From assembly GCF_019219825.1 (NCBI RefSeq), contig NZ_JAHUXH010000001.1:662486-726485 (forward strand): a stretch of 64,000 nucleotides of DNA, in the 5' to 3' direction. Shown here piece after piece: positions 17,291 through 25,526 of this stretch. Both the position numbers and the translations under genes were made by a program. This DNA comes from Streptomyces sp. TRM70350 (GTDB taxonomy: Bacteria > Actinomycetota > Actinomycetes > Streptomycetales > Streptomycetaceae). Within the stretch, counting starts at the first letter, position 1. Each line of letters begins with the position of its first letter. The notes under the pieces are model-generated. The model was not told the origin of the DNA and did not search any database. It saw only the letters and a list, made by a program, of their open reading frames with translations.

Positions 17291-17604
17291 CGTCTCTCCC
17301 TCTCGGTGCTGCCCCGGTCAGGCCGTCGGCCTGCCGTGTGGTGGCATCTCCCGCTCGTTGTCCGGGGCTTCCATGGACTTATACGAATCGAACGGGTGGT
17401 TGGTTTCCTTACGCTCCGTGATTGCGGGCGAGTTGGCCGCTCTGAACCTGAGACGGCCGACGGATTCGGTCGGTTGACTGGTCGTGGGGTCGGGAGCCGC
17501 GCACACGCGGCGGCGGTGGGGCGCATCGGGGCGGTCGCGGGGGCGCGTGGCTCGGGCCGCGCCCTTGAGTGAGGGTGCGGAGTGCGGGGATCCGTCCGGA
17601 AACG
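17291..17604. other. Intergenic region upstream of tgmA
   Basis: A 314-bp gap holding the leader of tgmA (about 90 nt if the promoter below is right), a low-GC block at 17365-17420 that is unusual for this genome, and a GC-rich remainder downstream of the DUF1232 gene. No gene is visible. Confidence 0.5.
17380..17408 (-). promoter_or_regulatory. Putative ECF-sigma promoter of tgmAB
   Basis: On the minus strand GGAAAC (17408-17403) is followed after 17 bp by CGTATA (17385-17380). This fits the -35 GGAAC-like and -10 CGT-like elements used by many ECF sigma factors, and it lies in the only AT-rich patch upstream of tgmA. The start of transcription would fall about 85-90 bp before the precursor gene. 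Confidence 0.4.
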
Positions 17605-17919
17605 TCAGGCGGGTTCGCCGGGCCGGCCGACCTCGGCAGGGGTGCGGTGCGTTCGTGCGGCAACGGGGGCGCGCAGGGTGCGCAGAGCGAGCAGGAGTAC
17701 GCCGATGTCGTCCAGGTACACCGGATCGGGCAACAGGTCGGTCGGCAGTACGAAGTACAGGACGGCGCCCCAGAACACCCAGCGTGGCCCGGTCGGCAGC
17801 CCGGCCCGCCGCAGTCCGCGCCGGGCCCGGACCAGCCGTACCAACAGCCCCACGGCCGCGGCGAGCAGAAGCGCCGCGATCACGGCGACGACGGCGAGCA
17901 CTGCAGTGGTGGAATCCAC
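17605..17919 (-). CDS. YkvA/DUF1232 membrane protein
   Basis: A 104-aa protein with an N-terminal membrane helix (VLAVVAVIAALLLAAAVGLL) and the DUF1232 signature VLYFVLPTDLLPDPVYLDD followed by IGVLLLAL. The family is widespread and of unknown function. The GTG start has GAGGAGGGCCC just upstream. It stands alone, upstream of the graspetide genes on the same strand, but the 314-bp gap makes co-transcription unlikely. Confidence 0.87.
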   Translation of the reverse strand: MDSTTAVLAVVAVIAALLLAAAVGLLVRLVRARRGLRRAGLPTGPRWVFWGAVLYFVLPTDLLPDPVYLDDIGVLLLALRTLRAPVAARTHRTPAEVGRPGEPA

Positions 17920-18224
17920 GGGCCCTCCTCGAATCCGGTGCAGCGCTACGCGCGTGCCCTACTTGGATTCCCTGATACGGCTCCGGTATTGCCTCCGTTG
18001 CGGCGTTTGTGCCCCTCGGCACGTCCCGTCCCGGTACGGGAGTGCCTGGGCTGACGCCCGTGAACGCGAGGAACGGGGCTGCCGGGGCGGCGCGGCCGCG
18101 CGGCGCGGTTCAGGTGGCCGCGTCCGTTGCGCGGGTGCGCCCGCCCGCCGCGCGCGCCTGCTGTGGCCGAGCCCGCCCGGCCGCGGCGTGCGCCCCGCTG
18201 GTGCGTCCGTCGGGACGCGGCCGT
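17920..18224. other. Gene-free intergenic stretch
   Basis: About 300 bp between two minus-strand genes: the promoter side of the DUF1232 gene (moderately AT-rich near 17945-18000) and a very GC-rich block next to the end of the coiled-coil protein gene. No gene or convincing hairpin was identified. Confidence 0.5.
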
Positions 18225-19379
18225 TCAGCCGGCCGGGCCGCCGGAGCCGCTCTCCCCGCCGCCCTCATCCGTCGCACGCCGGGCCTTCCCGCCGCCCTTG
18301 AGGCGTTCCAGGGTGCGGGTCAGCTGCTGCAGTGGGGACGCGGGGGGCGGGTCCTGGCGCTGTTCGCGGGAGGGCGGCTCGGGGATGACGGCGGCCGACT
18401 CGCGGTAGGCGGCGAGGGCCTCATGGGCGCGTTCGGCGGCCTCCCGGTACAGGTCCCGGGACCTGGTCATGGCCTCCAGCGCCTCGGCGTACATCTTCAC
18501 CAGCGCCCGCTCGCGCGCCAGCTCCTCCTCCAAAGTCAGCAGATGCCAGTCCTCCCGCAGCACGGTCAGCACCTCCTCGGCCCCGTCCGGCAGCGGCCGC
18601 GCCGCGGCGGTGAACCGGCTCAGCGCCTCGATCAGCTCGGCCGGTTCCGAGCCGTCCAGGAAGACACTCCGCACGGCGAAGGCGTCACCGTCGTAGCCCT
18701 CCGGCGCCGGGGCGCCCGGCAGCACCACGGCACCACCGCGCGGCACCTGCGCCCCCGAGTCCCGCAGCGCCCAGTTCACGGCCCGCAACTGCTGCGGCGC
18801 GGCCCGGTGCTCCACCACCCGGTGCCGCAGCCCCGGCGGCAGCAGCCGGGCCAGCGGCAGGCGGCCGCGCGCGTCGGGCGTCATGGCCTCGTGGACGACG
18901 CAGTGGACGGACCACCCGCTGCGCGCGGCCGCCCTGAGGACGCGGCGCAGCTCCTTGTCGTCCGACGGCAGCGGGTTGACGTCCCGGAACCGCAGCTCCG
19001 CGCCCGTCTCCGCCTCGTGGTCCCAGGTCGCGTCGGAATCGTCCGGCCAGAACACCGTCGCGGGCGACGGCCACCGCGGATCCCAAGCGGCCTCCGCCTC
19101 CGCCACCAGCACCCACTCCCGCCCCTCGGCCGGGCCGTGCGCCAGCGACAGCCTGGCCCGCACGGTCACCCCTTCGCCGGTCTCCCAGCGCGCCTCGAAG
19201 ACCCGCTCCCGCGCGCCCACGGCCTCGGGCAGCTCCAGCCAGTCGCGGATCACCCCGCTGTCCTTGAGCTGCTGCACATGCCGTCGGAGTACGTCTTCCG
19301 CGGCGGGCCCGACATGGCGGCCGCGGGCCAGCCACACCGTGGGGGGAGTCATGGGGCGGACAGAGGTGGAGGTCGACAT
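18225..19379 (-). CDS. Hypothetical protein with C-terminal coiled coil
   Basis: A 384-aa soluble protein I do not recognise. The N-terminal 250 residues look globular (FEARWETGEGVTVRARLSLA, VLVAEAEAAWDPRWPSPATV, RSGWSVHCVVHEAMTPDARG). A heptad-rich segment follows at about residues 285-340 (LEEELARERALVKMYAEALE) and ends in a Pro/Gly-rich tail. No signal peptide, membrane helix or catalytic motif is evident. The ATG at 19379 lacks a strong Shine-Dalgarno; ATG at 19352 is an alternative. It is divergent from the SDR gene. Confidence 0.7.
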   Translation of the reverse strand: MSTSTSVRPMTPPTVWLARGRHVGPAAEDVLRRHVQQLKDSGVIRDWLELPEAVGARERVFEARWETGEGVTVRARLSLAHGPAEGREWVLVAEAEAAWDPRWPSPATVFWPDDSDATWDHEAETGAELRFRDVNPLPSDDKELRRVLRAAARSGWSVHCVVHEAMTPDARGRLPLARLLPPGLRHRVVEHRAAPQQLRAVNWALRDSGAQVPRGGAVVLPGAPAPEGYDGDAFAVRSVFLDGSEPAELIEALSRFTAAARPLPDGAEEVLTVLREDWHLLTLEEELARERALVKMYAEALEAMTRSRDLYREAAERAHEALAAYRESAAVIPEPPSREQRQDPPPASPLQQLTRTLERLKGGGKARRATDEGGGESGSGGPAG

Positions 19380-19558
19380 GGGTCCATCTGTGAACGGGGG
19401 CGACGTGTGACTGCCAGTATCGTCGCCGCGGACGGTCGGGATCACCCGGGGGCACCCGGCGGGAGGCGGTCCGCCTGCGGTCATGTGCAAGGTCAGCGAT
19501 GGTGGGCAGGAGGACATCGGCCGATCGTACGGTGGAGACCGGACAAGGAGTGACTCCT

Positions 19559-20353
19559 GTGAACGTGGACCTCGGCGGGCGAACCGCGCTGGTGACAGGC
19601 TCCTCCCAGGGCATCGGAGCGGCGATCGCGGTGGGCCTGGCCCGGGCCGGCGCCCGCGTCGGCGTCAACGGACGGGACGCCGAACGCCTCGAAAGGAGTG
19701 TCGAGAAACTGCGGGCCGAGGTGCCGGACGGCCTGTTCGTGCCCGTCGCCGCCGACCTGGGCACCGAGGAGGGCGCCGCCCGCGCCGTGGCCGCCCTGCC
19801 CGACGCCGACATCCTCGTCAACAACCTCGGCATCTTCGGCCCCACCCCCGCCCTCGACATCACCGACGACGAGTGGCGCCGCTACTTCGAGATCAACGTC
19901 CTGTCGGCGGTCCGGCTGATCCGCTCGTACCTCCCCCGGATGATCGACCAGGGGTGGGGCCGGGTGCTGAACATCGCGAGCGACTCCGCCGTCGTCATCC
20001 CCGCCGAGATGATCCATTACGGCATGTCGAAGACCGCGCTGCTCGCGGTGAGCCGCGGGTTCGCGAAGGAGGCGGCGGGCAGCGGCGTCACCGTGAACTC
20101 GGTCATCGCGGGCCCCACCCACACCGAGGGCGTCGAGGACTTCGTCTACCGGCTGGTCGACCGCGACCTGCCCTGGGACGAGGCCCAGCGCGCCTTCATG
20201 CGGGACCACCGCCCGCAGTCACTGCTCCAACGCCTGATCGAACCCGAGGAGATCGCGAACCTCGTCGTGTACCTGAGCTCCCCGCTCGCGTCCGCCACGA
20301 CGGGCGCGGCCGTGCGGGTCGACGGGGGATACGTGGACTCGATCCTGCCCTAG
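19559..20353 (+). CDS. Short-chain dehydrogenase/reductase
   Basis: A classical 264-aa SDR using NAD(P). Cofactor motif TGSSQGIG (13-20), NNLG (88-91, the NNAG equivalent), and the catalytic set Ser141 with Tyr154-x3-Lys158 (YGMSK) are all present, as is the C-terminal GAAVRVDGGYVDSI. It resembles 3-oxoacyl-ACP-reductase-like SDRs, but the substrate cannot be inferred. AAGGAG stands eight bases before the GTG at 19559, which I prefer over the ATG at 19499. Confidence 0.92.
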   Translation: MNVDLGGRTALVTGSSQGIGAAIAVGLARAGARVGVNGRDAERLERSVEKLRAEVPDGLFVPVAADLGTEEGAARAVAALPDADILVNNLGIFGPTPALDITDDEWRRYFEINVLSAVRLIRSYLPRMIDQGWGRVLNIASDSAVVIPAEMIHYGMSKTALLAVSRGFAKEAAGSGVTVNSVIAGPTHTEGVEDFVYRLVDRDLPWDEAQRAFMRDHRPQSLLQRLIEPEEIANLVVYLSSPLASATTGAAVRVDGGYVDSILP

Positions 20354-20357
20354 CCGC

Positions 20358-21695
20358 TCACCAGCCCGTCCACAACAGGTGGTTGACGAGCAGCGCGACC
20401 ACGGCCTGCGCCGCGAGCCAGCCGCGGGGGCGGGGCAGGAAGGCGCAGGCGGCCAGCAGCCAGAGGGCGAACGGCAGCCAGATCCGCTCCGTCTCCGCCT
20501 TGCTCATCCCCGACAGATCGGCGACGAGGAGAGCGAGGAGAGCGGCGAGGAGGAGGACGGCGAGACGGGGCTCGGGCGAGCTCAGGAAGCCGTCCCGCCC
20601 GCGCTGCCGCCGCAGCACCCCACCCGCGCGCACCAGCCCCGCCACCGTCGCCAGTCCCACGACCAGCACCGTGCACGCCGGATTGGCCCACACCCAGTAC
20701 CAGTACGGCCGAACACCCCCCGCCCCTTGGTTGTAGCGCTCCACCAGCAGGTGGTACGCCTCCCAGTAGTTGAACCCGGCGAGGGTGAACGCCAACGGCA
20801 CGACGATCACCCCGGCCACCAAGGGCAGCACCACCGCCCGCCGATTCCGCCCCAGGACGAGCACGCCCACCCCGATGATCCCGATCAGCGTCAGCCCGTA
20901 CGACAGGTAACAGGTGAGCCCGTAGAGCAGTCCCGCCCCGAACGCCGCCGCCCGCGGCCGTCGCCCCGTCACCGCGAGGGCGAACAGGGCCACCGCCCAG
21001 GCGGCGACCGCCGTGAAGTACCCGTCGGCCGACGTCCCCATCCACACCGCGCCCGGCGCCAGCACCAGAAACGGCGCCGCCCGCCGCGCGAGCCGCTCCG
21101 CGGCCAGTGCCCGGACCGTCACCAGCACGGCCATCACCGTGGTGGCCCCCACGGTGATGCACCAGACGCCCGCCCAGGCACCGCCGCCCAGCCCGATCCG
21201 GTCGAGCAGGACGAAGGTGAGGGTGGCGCCGGGCGGGTGACCGGCGACGTGCGCGGGCCAGTGGTCGGGGCCCTGGATCACGATGTACTGGGTGAAGTTC
21301 CGCAGGGCCGCCGGAATGTCGTGGAACCGGTCGATGACCTGGAGGTACTCGTACCGCGTGGTCAGCCGGGCGGCGACGCCCCGGTGCCAGCCGTCGATGA
21401 GCGCCAGGGACCACGTCCAGGCCATCGCGGCGCCACAGGCCACGGCGAGCAGCGCCCGCCACGGCAGCCGGGCGGCGAGCCCGGGCCCGTACGCCACCAC
21501 CGCCACCGCCACCACCACGGCGGCCGGGGTGCCGGGGCCCACGTGCGGGCCCCAGGAGGCGAACAGGGGAGGCCAGTTGAGGAACAGCGTGCCGTCGGTG
21601 TCCTGGATGTGGCGGCCGACCAGCACCGCCGCCACGAACAACAGCACGGCGGCCAGCGCGGCGGCCAGGTCACGGAGATGAGAGGAGCGGATCAC
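20358..21695 (-). CDS. Polytopic membrane glycosyltransferase-like protein (GT39/ArnT-like)
   Basis: A 445-aa membrane protein with about ten to twelve hydrophobic segments. A long first extracellular loop (RYEYLQVIDRFHDIPAALRN, GPDHWPAHVAGHPPGATLTF) recalls the GT-C fold, in which a lipid-linked sugar donor is used at the outer membrane face. A canonical DxD or ExD motif in loop 1 is not clear, so assignment stays general. TAGCGT seven bases before the GTG suggests a leaderless mRNA. It converges with the SDR gene and is divergent from the molybdopterin oxidoreductase gene. Confidence 0.75.
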   Translation of the reverse strand: MIRSSHLRDLAAALAAVLLFVAAVLVGRHIQDTDGTLFLNWPPLFASWGPHVGPGTPAAVVVAVAVVAYGPGLAARLPWRALLAVACGAAMAWTWSLALIDGWHRGVAARLTTRYEYLQVIDRFHDIPAALRNFTQYIVIQGPDHWPAHVAGHPPGATLTFVLLDRIGLGGGAWAGVWCITVGATTVMAVLVTVRALAAERLARRAAPFLVLAPGAVWMGTSADGYFTAVAAWAVALFALAVTGRRPRAAAFGAGLLYGLTCYLSYGLTLIGIIGVGVLVLGRNRRAVVLPLVAGVIVVPLAFTLAGFNYWEAYHLLVERYNQGAGGVRPYWYWVWANPACTVLVVGLATVAGLVRAGGVLRRQRGRDGFLSSPEPRLAVLLLAALLALLVADLSGMSKAETERIWLPFALWLLAACAFLPRPRGWLAAQAVVALLVNHLLWTGW

Positions 21696-21702
21696 ACGCA
21701 GG

Positions 21703-21803
21703 ACGCTAGGCCGCCCCCGGCCCGGCCAGGGCGTCCGGCGCCCCGATGTCAGCGTTTCGTCATGGGTTGCGCGGCCCCTTTCGCGCCGGTCCCGGCCTAC
21801 CGT
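21703..21803. promoter_or_regulatory. Divergent leaderless promoters
   Basis: TAGCGT on the minus strand (21708-21703) precedes the GTG at 21695 by seven bases. TACCGT on the plus strand (21798-21803) precedes the ATG at 21810 by six bases. Neither gene has a Shine-Dalgarno, so both transcripts are likely leaderless. Confidence 0.5.
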
Positions 21804-21809
21804 CAGGAC

Positions 21810-23036
21810 ATGCGAGACCAACGGCTTCCCTCCTCGCCCGGCTTCTGGCGCAGCCCCCTGCGCGGCCCCCGGTTCACCGCCGTGCTCGGAGTCGTGCTGC
21901 TGGTGGGCATCACGGTGCTGTTCGTGACCGGACTGCTGTCGTACGCCGCCTACAACCCGAACCTGTCGCCGGTGAACGACAAGACTCCGGACAAGGGGAT
22001 CCTCGGTTTCTACCTGTTTTCCTGGCCGACGAGCCCGCACTGGCTGTACCGGCTCAACCAGGGCGTCCACGTCACCCTCGGGATCACGCTCATCCCCGTC
22101 CTGCTGGCCAAGCTGTGGTCGGTCATGCCGAGGCTGTTCACGCTGCCCCCGGCCCGCTCCCTGGCGCACGCGCTGGAGCGGATCTCGCTGCTCCTGCTGG
22201 TCGGGGGCGCCCTGTTCCAGTTCACGACCGGTGTGCTCAACGTCCAGCTGGACTACGTCTTCCCGGGCTCCTTCTACACGCTGCACTTCTACGGCGCCTG
22301 GGTCTTCTTCGCCGCGTTCGTCGCGCACGTCGCCCTGAAGCTGCCGACGGCCCTGCGCAATCTGCGCCGACTCCGCGGAGAAGAGGGCGACCTGGTCCCG
22401 CCGCGCCCCGCCGAGCCCACCGTCTCGCGCAGGGGTGCGTTCGGGCTGGTCGGAGGCGCCTCCCTGCTGCTGTTCGCCACGTCCGCGGGCCGCAACTTCG
22501 ACGGGCCGCTGCGCCGGACCGCCCTGCTGACCCCGCACGGGGGACCGGAACCGGGCAGCGGTCCCGGCGGCTTCCAGATCAACAAGACGGCCGCCTACGC
22601 CGGGATCGACACCCGGGAGACGGCCGGTGACGTCTGGCAGCTGGTCGTCACCGGCCGTACCGGCGTCGTCCGGCTCGGCCGGGAGGAACTGCTGCGGCTG
22701 CCGCTGCACAGTGCCGCGCTGCCGATCGCCTGCGTGGAGGGCTGGTCGACGTCCGACCAGTGGTGGCGCGGCGTCCGGCTGCGGGACCTCGCCGCCCTCG
22801 TCGGGTACGACGACCCGGCCGACGTCCTGGTGGAGTCCCTGCAACGGCGCGGCGCCTTCCGCCGGGCCGCGCTGCGCGCCAACCAGGTGGCCGACCCGCG
22901 CTCCCTGCTCGCCCTGGACGTCAACGGCGAGCCGCTGACCCTCGACCACGGCTACCCGGCGAGGATCATCGTGCCTGCCGCGCCGGGCGTGCTGAACACC
23001 AAGTGGGTGGCACGGATGACGTTCGGAGACCTCTGA
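21810..23036 (+). CDS. Fused cytochrome-b-like / molybdopterin (sulfite oxidase-fold) oxidoreductase
   Basis: A 408-aa two-domain protein. Residues 20-180 form four membrane helices with histidines suitable for haem b (YRLNQGVHVTLG, FYTLHFYGAWVFFAAFVAHV). After a further hydrophobic stretch (SRRGAFGLVGGASLLLFATS, about 206-225) comes a sulfite-oxidase-fold Mo domain. Its probable Mo-ligand is Cys308 in LPIACVEGWSTSDQWWRGV, and YPARIIVPAAPGVLNTKWV closes the domain. The fusion suggests electron exchange between the membrane and an extracytoplasmic Mo site, as in YedYZ-type systems but in one chain. The stop overlaps the ATG of the next gene by one base. Confidence 0.88.
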   Translation: MRDQRLPSSPGFWRSPLRGPRFTAVLGVVLLVGITVLFVTGLLSYAAYNPNLSPVNDKTPDKGILGFYLFSWPTSPHWLYRLNQGVHVTLGITLIPVLLAKLWSVMPRLFTLPPARSLAHALERISLLLLVGGALFQFTTGVLNVQLDYVFPGSFYTLHFYGAWVFFAAFVAHVALKLPTALRNLRRLRGEEGDLVPPRPAEPTVSRRGAFGLVGGASLLLFATSAGRNFDGPLRRTALLTPHGGPEPGSGPGGFQINKTAAYAGIDTRETAGDVWQLVVTGRTGVVRLGREELLRLPLHSAALPIACVEGWSTSDQWWRGVRLRDLAALVGYDDPADVLVESLQRRGAFRRAALRANQVADPRSLLALDVNGEPLTLDHGYPARIIVPAAPGVLNTKWVARMTFGDL

Positions 23037-23509
23037 TGCGCCCCATCCTCACCCGGCCGCGCCTCGTCGTCGGCAGCCCGTTCCAGCTGCTGCTGCTCGG
23101 CTGTTCGTTCGCGCTCGCCGGGTACGCGGGCGTACGGCTGCTCGCGGGTGACTGGTTCCAGGTCGTGCTCTGGTTCGTGGGCGCGGCCGTGCTGCACGAC
23201 CTGGTGCTGGTCCCGCTGTACACGGCGGCCGACCGGGCGCTGACGGGCGCGCTGGGCGCGGTGCGGCGGCGGGAGTGGACCGGGTACGTCCGGGTCCCGG
23301 CCGCCCTGTCCGGGCTGCTGCTGCTCGTGTGGTTCCCGCTGATCAGCGGCCGGGTCGACGAGCGCTACCGGCTGGCCACCGGGCTGTCGGCGGACGGTTT
23401 CCTCACCCGCTGGCTGCTGATCACGGCCGTCCTGTTCGGCGGCTCGGCGCTGCTGCTGGCGCTGCGGGTGCGCAGGGCGACGAAGCAGCGGCCGCCGGCC
23501 GACCACTGA
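23036..23509 (+). CDS. Small membrane protein, operon partner of Mo oxidoreductase
   Basis: A 157-aa protein with four hydrophobic segments (FQLLLLGCSFALAGYAGVRL, VVLWFVGAAVLHDLVLVPLY and two more). It overlaps the oxidoreductase gene by one base (TGATG), so translation is coupled and a physical or functional link is likely, perhaps as a membrane subunit. I do not recognise a family. Its last 145 bp overlap the 3' end of the convergent methyltransferase gene. Confidence 0.8.
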   Translation: MRPILTRPRLVVGSPFQLLLLGCSFALAGYAGVRLLAGDWFQVVLWFVGAAVLHDLVLVPLYTAADRALTGALGAVRRREWTGYVRVPAALSGLLLLVWFPLISGRVDERYRLATGLSADGFLTRWLLITAVLFGGSALLLALRVRRATKQRPPADH

Positions 23510-24126
23510 CCGTCCACGGCAAGGCCCAGCACGCGCGCGTGCCGCAGCAGCGCCGGCGTGCCGAGGCGGGCCCACGGGAAGGGGGCGCCCGCCGTGCCCC
23601 GCCCGTCGGTGACATGGACCTGGACGCGTTCGTCGACGTCCGCGGGGACCGTCTCGGCGATCACCAGACCGCCGGGCGCGAGAACCCGGGCCAGCCGGTC
23701 GAGCAGGGCGTGCGGGTCGCCGCCGATGCCGAGGTTGCCGTCGATCAGCAGGGCGGTGCCCCACCGGCGCTCACCGGGCAGCGGCTGGAAGACCGAGCGA
23801 CGCAGGGCCTGGCCGCCGAGGCGCGCGGTGTGCGCGACGGCGGCCTCGCTGACATCGATGCCGAGCGCCGTACGGCCCCGGGCGGCGAGTTCCGCGACCA
23901 GCCGGCCGGGGCCGCAGCCCACGTCGAGCACGGCGCCCTCGCAGCGGTCCAGCACGGTGAGGTCGGCCTCGTCCGGGCGGGCGCACCACCGCTCCACGTC
24001 CAGCGGGAGGAGCCAGCCGTCGCTGCGGCGCAGGAAGAGCGGGCCGCGGCCGGTGCGCAGGGCGTGCACATAGGGGTCGTCGGCGGTCCAGGGGAGCAGG
24101 CGCCGGGTCTCGTAGGGGGCGCTCAT
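23365..24126 (-). CDS. Class I SAM-dependent methyltransferase
   Basis: A protein of up to 253 aa with a Rossmann methyltransferase core: motif I VLDVGCGPGRLVAEL, the acidic loop GIDVSEAAVAHTARLG, and LARVLAPGGLVIAETVPADV. The N-terminal WTADDPYVHALRTGRGPLFL and LRRSDGWLLPLDVERW suggest a specific subfamily unknown to me. The expected fold ends near GGRCFVALR; the last 30 or so residues are encoded in the antisense of the convergent gene and may be a read-on tail. The ATG overlaps the stop of the DUF2064 gene (ATGA). Confidence 0.85.
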   Translation of the reverse strand: MSAPYETRRLLPWTADDPYVHALRTGRGPLFLRRSDGWLLPLDVERWCARPDEADLTVLDRCEGAVLDVGCGPGRLVAELAARGRTALGIDVSEAAVAHTARLGGQALRRSVFQPLPGERRWGTALLIDGNLGIGGDPHALLDRLARVLAPGGLVIAETVPADVDERVQVHVTDGRGTAGAPFPWARLGTPALLRHARVLGLAVDGQWSAGGRCFVALRTRSASSSAEPPNRTAVISSQRVRKPSADSPVASR

Positions 24127-24740
24127 CGGTGGGTGGCCGCCCGCACCCGGGCCAGCTCCGCCGCGAACCGGCCCCGCGGCGCCAGCCCGGCCACCGCGTA
24201 GGCGTCGGCGGCCGTGTCGACGTCCCGCAGCCGGGGCAGATCCCGCACGCGGAGCCCGGCGGCGATCAGCCGGTCGCGCTGGACGGCCCCGGTGACCGGC
24301 GTCGACATCGGGACTCCCCGCAGCAACTGGGGGGCGGGCTCGGCGAGCCCCAGCGCCCAGAAGCCCCCGTCCTCGGCCGGACCGAGGTACGCGTCGCACC
24401 CGGCGAAGTCCACGGTGAGCAGCTCCGGCGTCACCTGCGGCGTGTCCATCCCGATCAGCAGCGCAGGTCCCGCACACCCGGCGAAGGCCGCGGCCAGCCG
24501 TTCGTCCAGCCCGCCCGCACACTGCGGTACGACGTCGAAGCCCGGCGGCAGCCAGGGTCCCGGACGGCCGTCCAGCACCAGGACCCGGCGGCGCGCCGGG
24601 GTCGCGGCCACCGTGCGCAGGGTGTCCGCCAGGGCCGCCTCGGCCAGCGCGGCCGCCTCGCCGGGCGTGAACGGCGGCGTCAGCCGCGTCTTGACGCGCC
24701 CCGGGCGCGGCTCCTTGGCGATGACGAGCAGCGTGGTCAC
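24123..24740 (-). CDS. DUF2064 / TIGR04282-type nucleotide transferase-like protein
   Basis: A 205-aa protein with the glycosyltransferase-A-like fold of the DUF2064 family. VIAKEPRPGRVKTRLTPPFT holds the nucleotide-binding RxGxxKTRL signature. GPALLIGMDTPQVTPELL carries the GxDTP motif, and AYLGPAEDGGFWALGL the GPxxDGG motif. Family members pair with GT2 glycosyltransferases; the reaction is not established. The GTG overlaps the stop of the GT2 gene (GTGA), and the gene's own stop overlaps the methyltransferase ATG: a tightly coupled three-gene operon. Confidence 0.9.
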   Translation of the reverse strand: MTTLLVIAKEPRPGRVKTRLTPPFTPGEAAALAEAALADTLRTVAATPARRRVLVLDGRPGPWLPPGFDVVPQCAGGLDERLAAAFAGCAGPALLIGMDTPQVTPELLTVDFAGCDAYLGPAEDGGFWALGLAEPAPQLLRGVPMSTPVTGAVQRDRLIAAGLRVRDLPRLRDVDTAADAYAVAGLAPRGRFAAELARVRAATHR

Positions 24741-25438
24741 CGGCGGCTCCCTTCGAGGGCGGCGGGCGGTTCGGCCAGAACGCGGCGCATGTCCCGTACC
24801 GCCTGCCAGGTGCCGCGCCAAGTGCCGGTGACCTTGGACGCGCCGGCGCGGGGCAGATACGGCACGTCGTGCTCGGCGACGCGCCAGCCCGCGTCGGCGG
24901 CGCGCACGACCATCTGGAGCGGATAGCCACTGCGCCGGTCGGTGAGCCTCAGGCCGAGCAGCGCCGCACGCCGGGCGGCCCGCAGCGGACCCAGGTCGTG
25001 CAGCCGCAGCCCCGTGCGCCGGCGCAGCAGCAGCGCCAGCGCGGCGTTGCCCACGCGCGCGTGGGCGGGCCAGGTGCCCCGGCTCCGCGGCCGGCGCCTG
25101 CCCAGCACCAGGTCGGACTCACCGGCCCGCACCTCACGCACGAACGGGACGAGGAGGGACGGGTCGAGCGAGGCGTCGCAGTCGCAGAAGCACACGATGT
25201 CGGCGGTCGCGGCGGTCAGGCCCGCGTGACACGCGGCGCCGAATCCGCGGCGCGGCTCGTGGACGACGGTCGCCCCGAGTGCGCGGGCGAGGTCCGCCGA
25301 GCCGTCGGTGGAGCCGTTGTCCACGACGAGGGCACGCCATCCGGCCGGGATGCGGTCCAGCACCCACGGCAGGGCCTCGGCCTCGTTGAGGCACGGCAGG
25401 ACCACGTCGACGGGCGGCGGTGGGGGAGGGGTTGTCAC
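24737..25438 (-). CDS. Family 2 glycosyltransferase (dolichol-P-mannose synthase-like)
   Basis: A 233-aa soluble GT2 enzyme. DVVLPCLNEAEALPWVLDRI is the nucleotide-binding N-terminus, VVDNGSTDGSADLARALGAT follows, and FCDCDASLDP supplies the metal-binding DxD. The C-terminal RAGASKVTGTWRGTWQAVRD is typical of polyprenyl-phosphate glycosyltransferases. There are no membrane helices, so transfer to a lipid carrier at the cytoplasmic face is likely. TAGGGT seven bases before the GTG at 25438 suggests a leaderless start; GTG at 25447 is the alternative. It is first gene of the GT2-DUF2064-methyltransferase operon. Confidence 0.9.
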   Translation of the reverse strand: MTTPPPPPPVDVVLPCLNEAEALPWVLDRIPAGWRALVVDNGSTDGSADLARALGATVVHEPRRGFGAACHAGLTAATADIVCFCDCDASLDPSLLVPFVREVRAGESDLVLGRRRPRSRGTWPAHARVGNAALALLLRRRTGLRLHDLGPLRAARRAALLGLRLTDRRSGYPLQMVVRAADAGWRVAEHDVPYLPRAGASKVTGTWRGTWQAVRDMRRVLAEPPAALEGSRR

Positions 25439-25445
25439 GGCTTTC

Positions 25446-25451
25446 ACCCTA
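25446..25451 (-). promoter_or_regulatory. Putative -10 of leaderless promoter (GT2 operon)
   Basis: TAGGGT on the minus strand ends seven bases before the GTG at 25438, and no Shine-Dalgarno intervenes. Confidence 0.45.
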
Positions 25452-25526
25452 CGAATGGAAAGCGGGCATATCGGACTTTGGCTGCTTACGAAACACGGAC
25501 GTCGGAGGGCGGGCGCAGCCCTCGCC

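Noticed and set aside
18009..19553. Long plus-strand open frame opposite the coiled-coil hypothetical gene
   Set aside because: Histidine/arginine/glutamine-rich antisense text with no motif and no start signal. The minus-strand protein has normal composition and a coiled coil.
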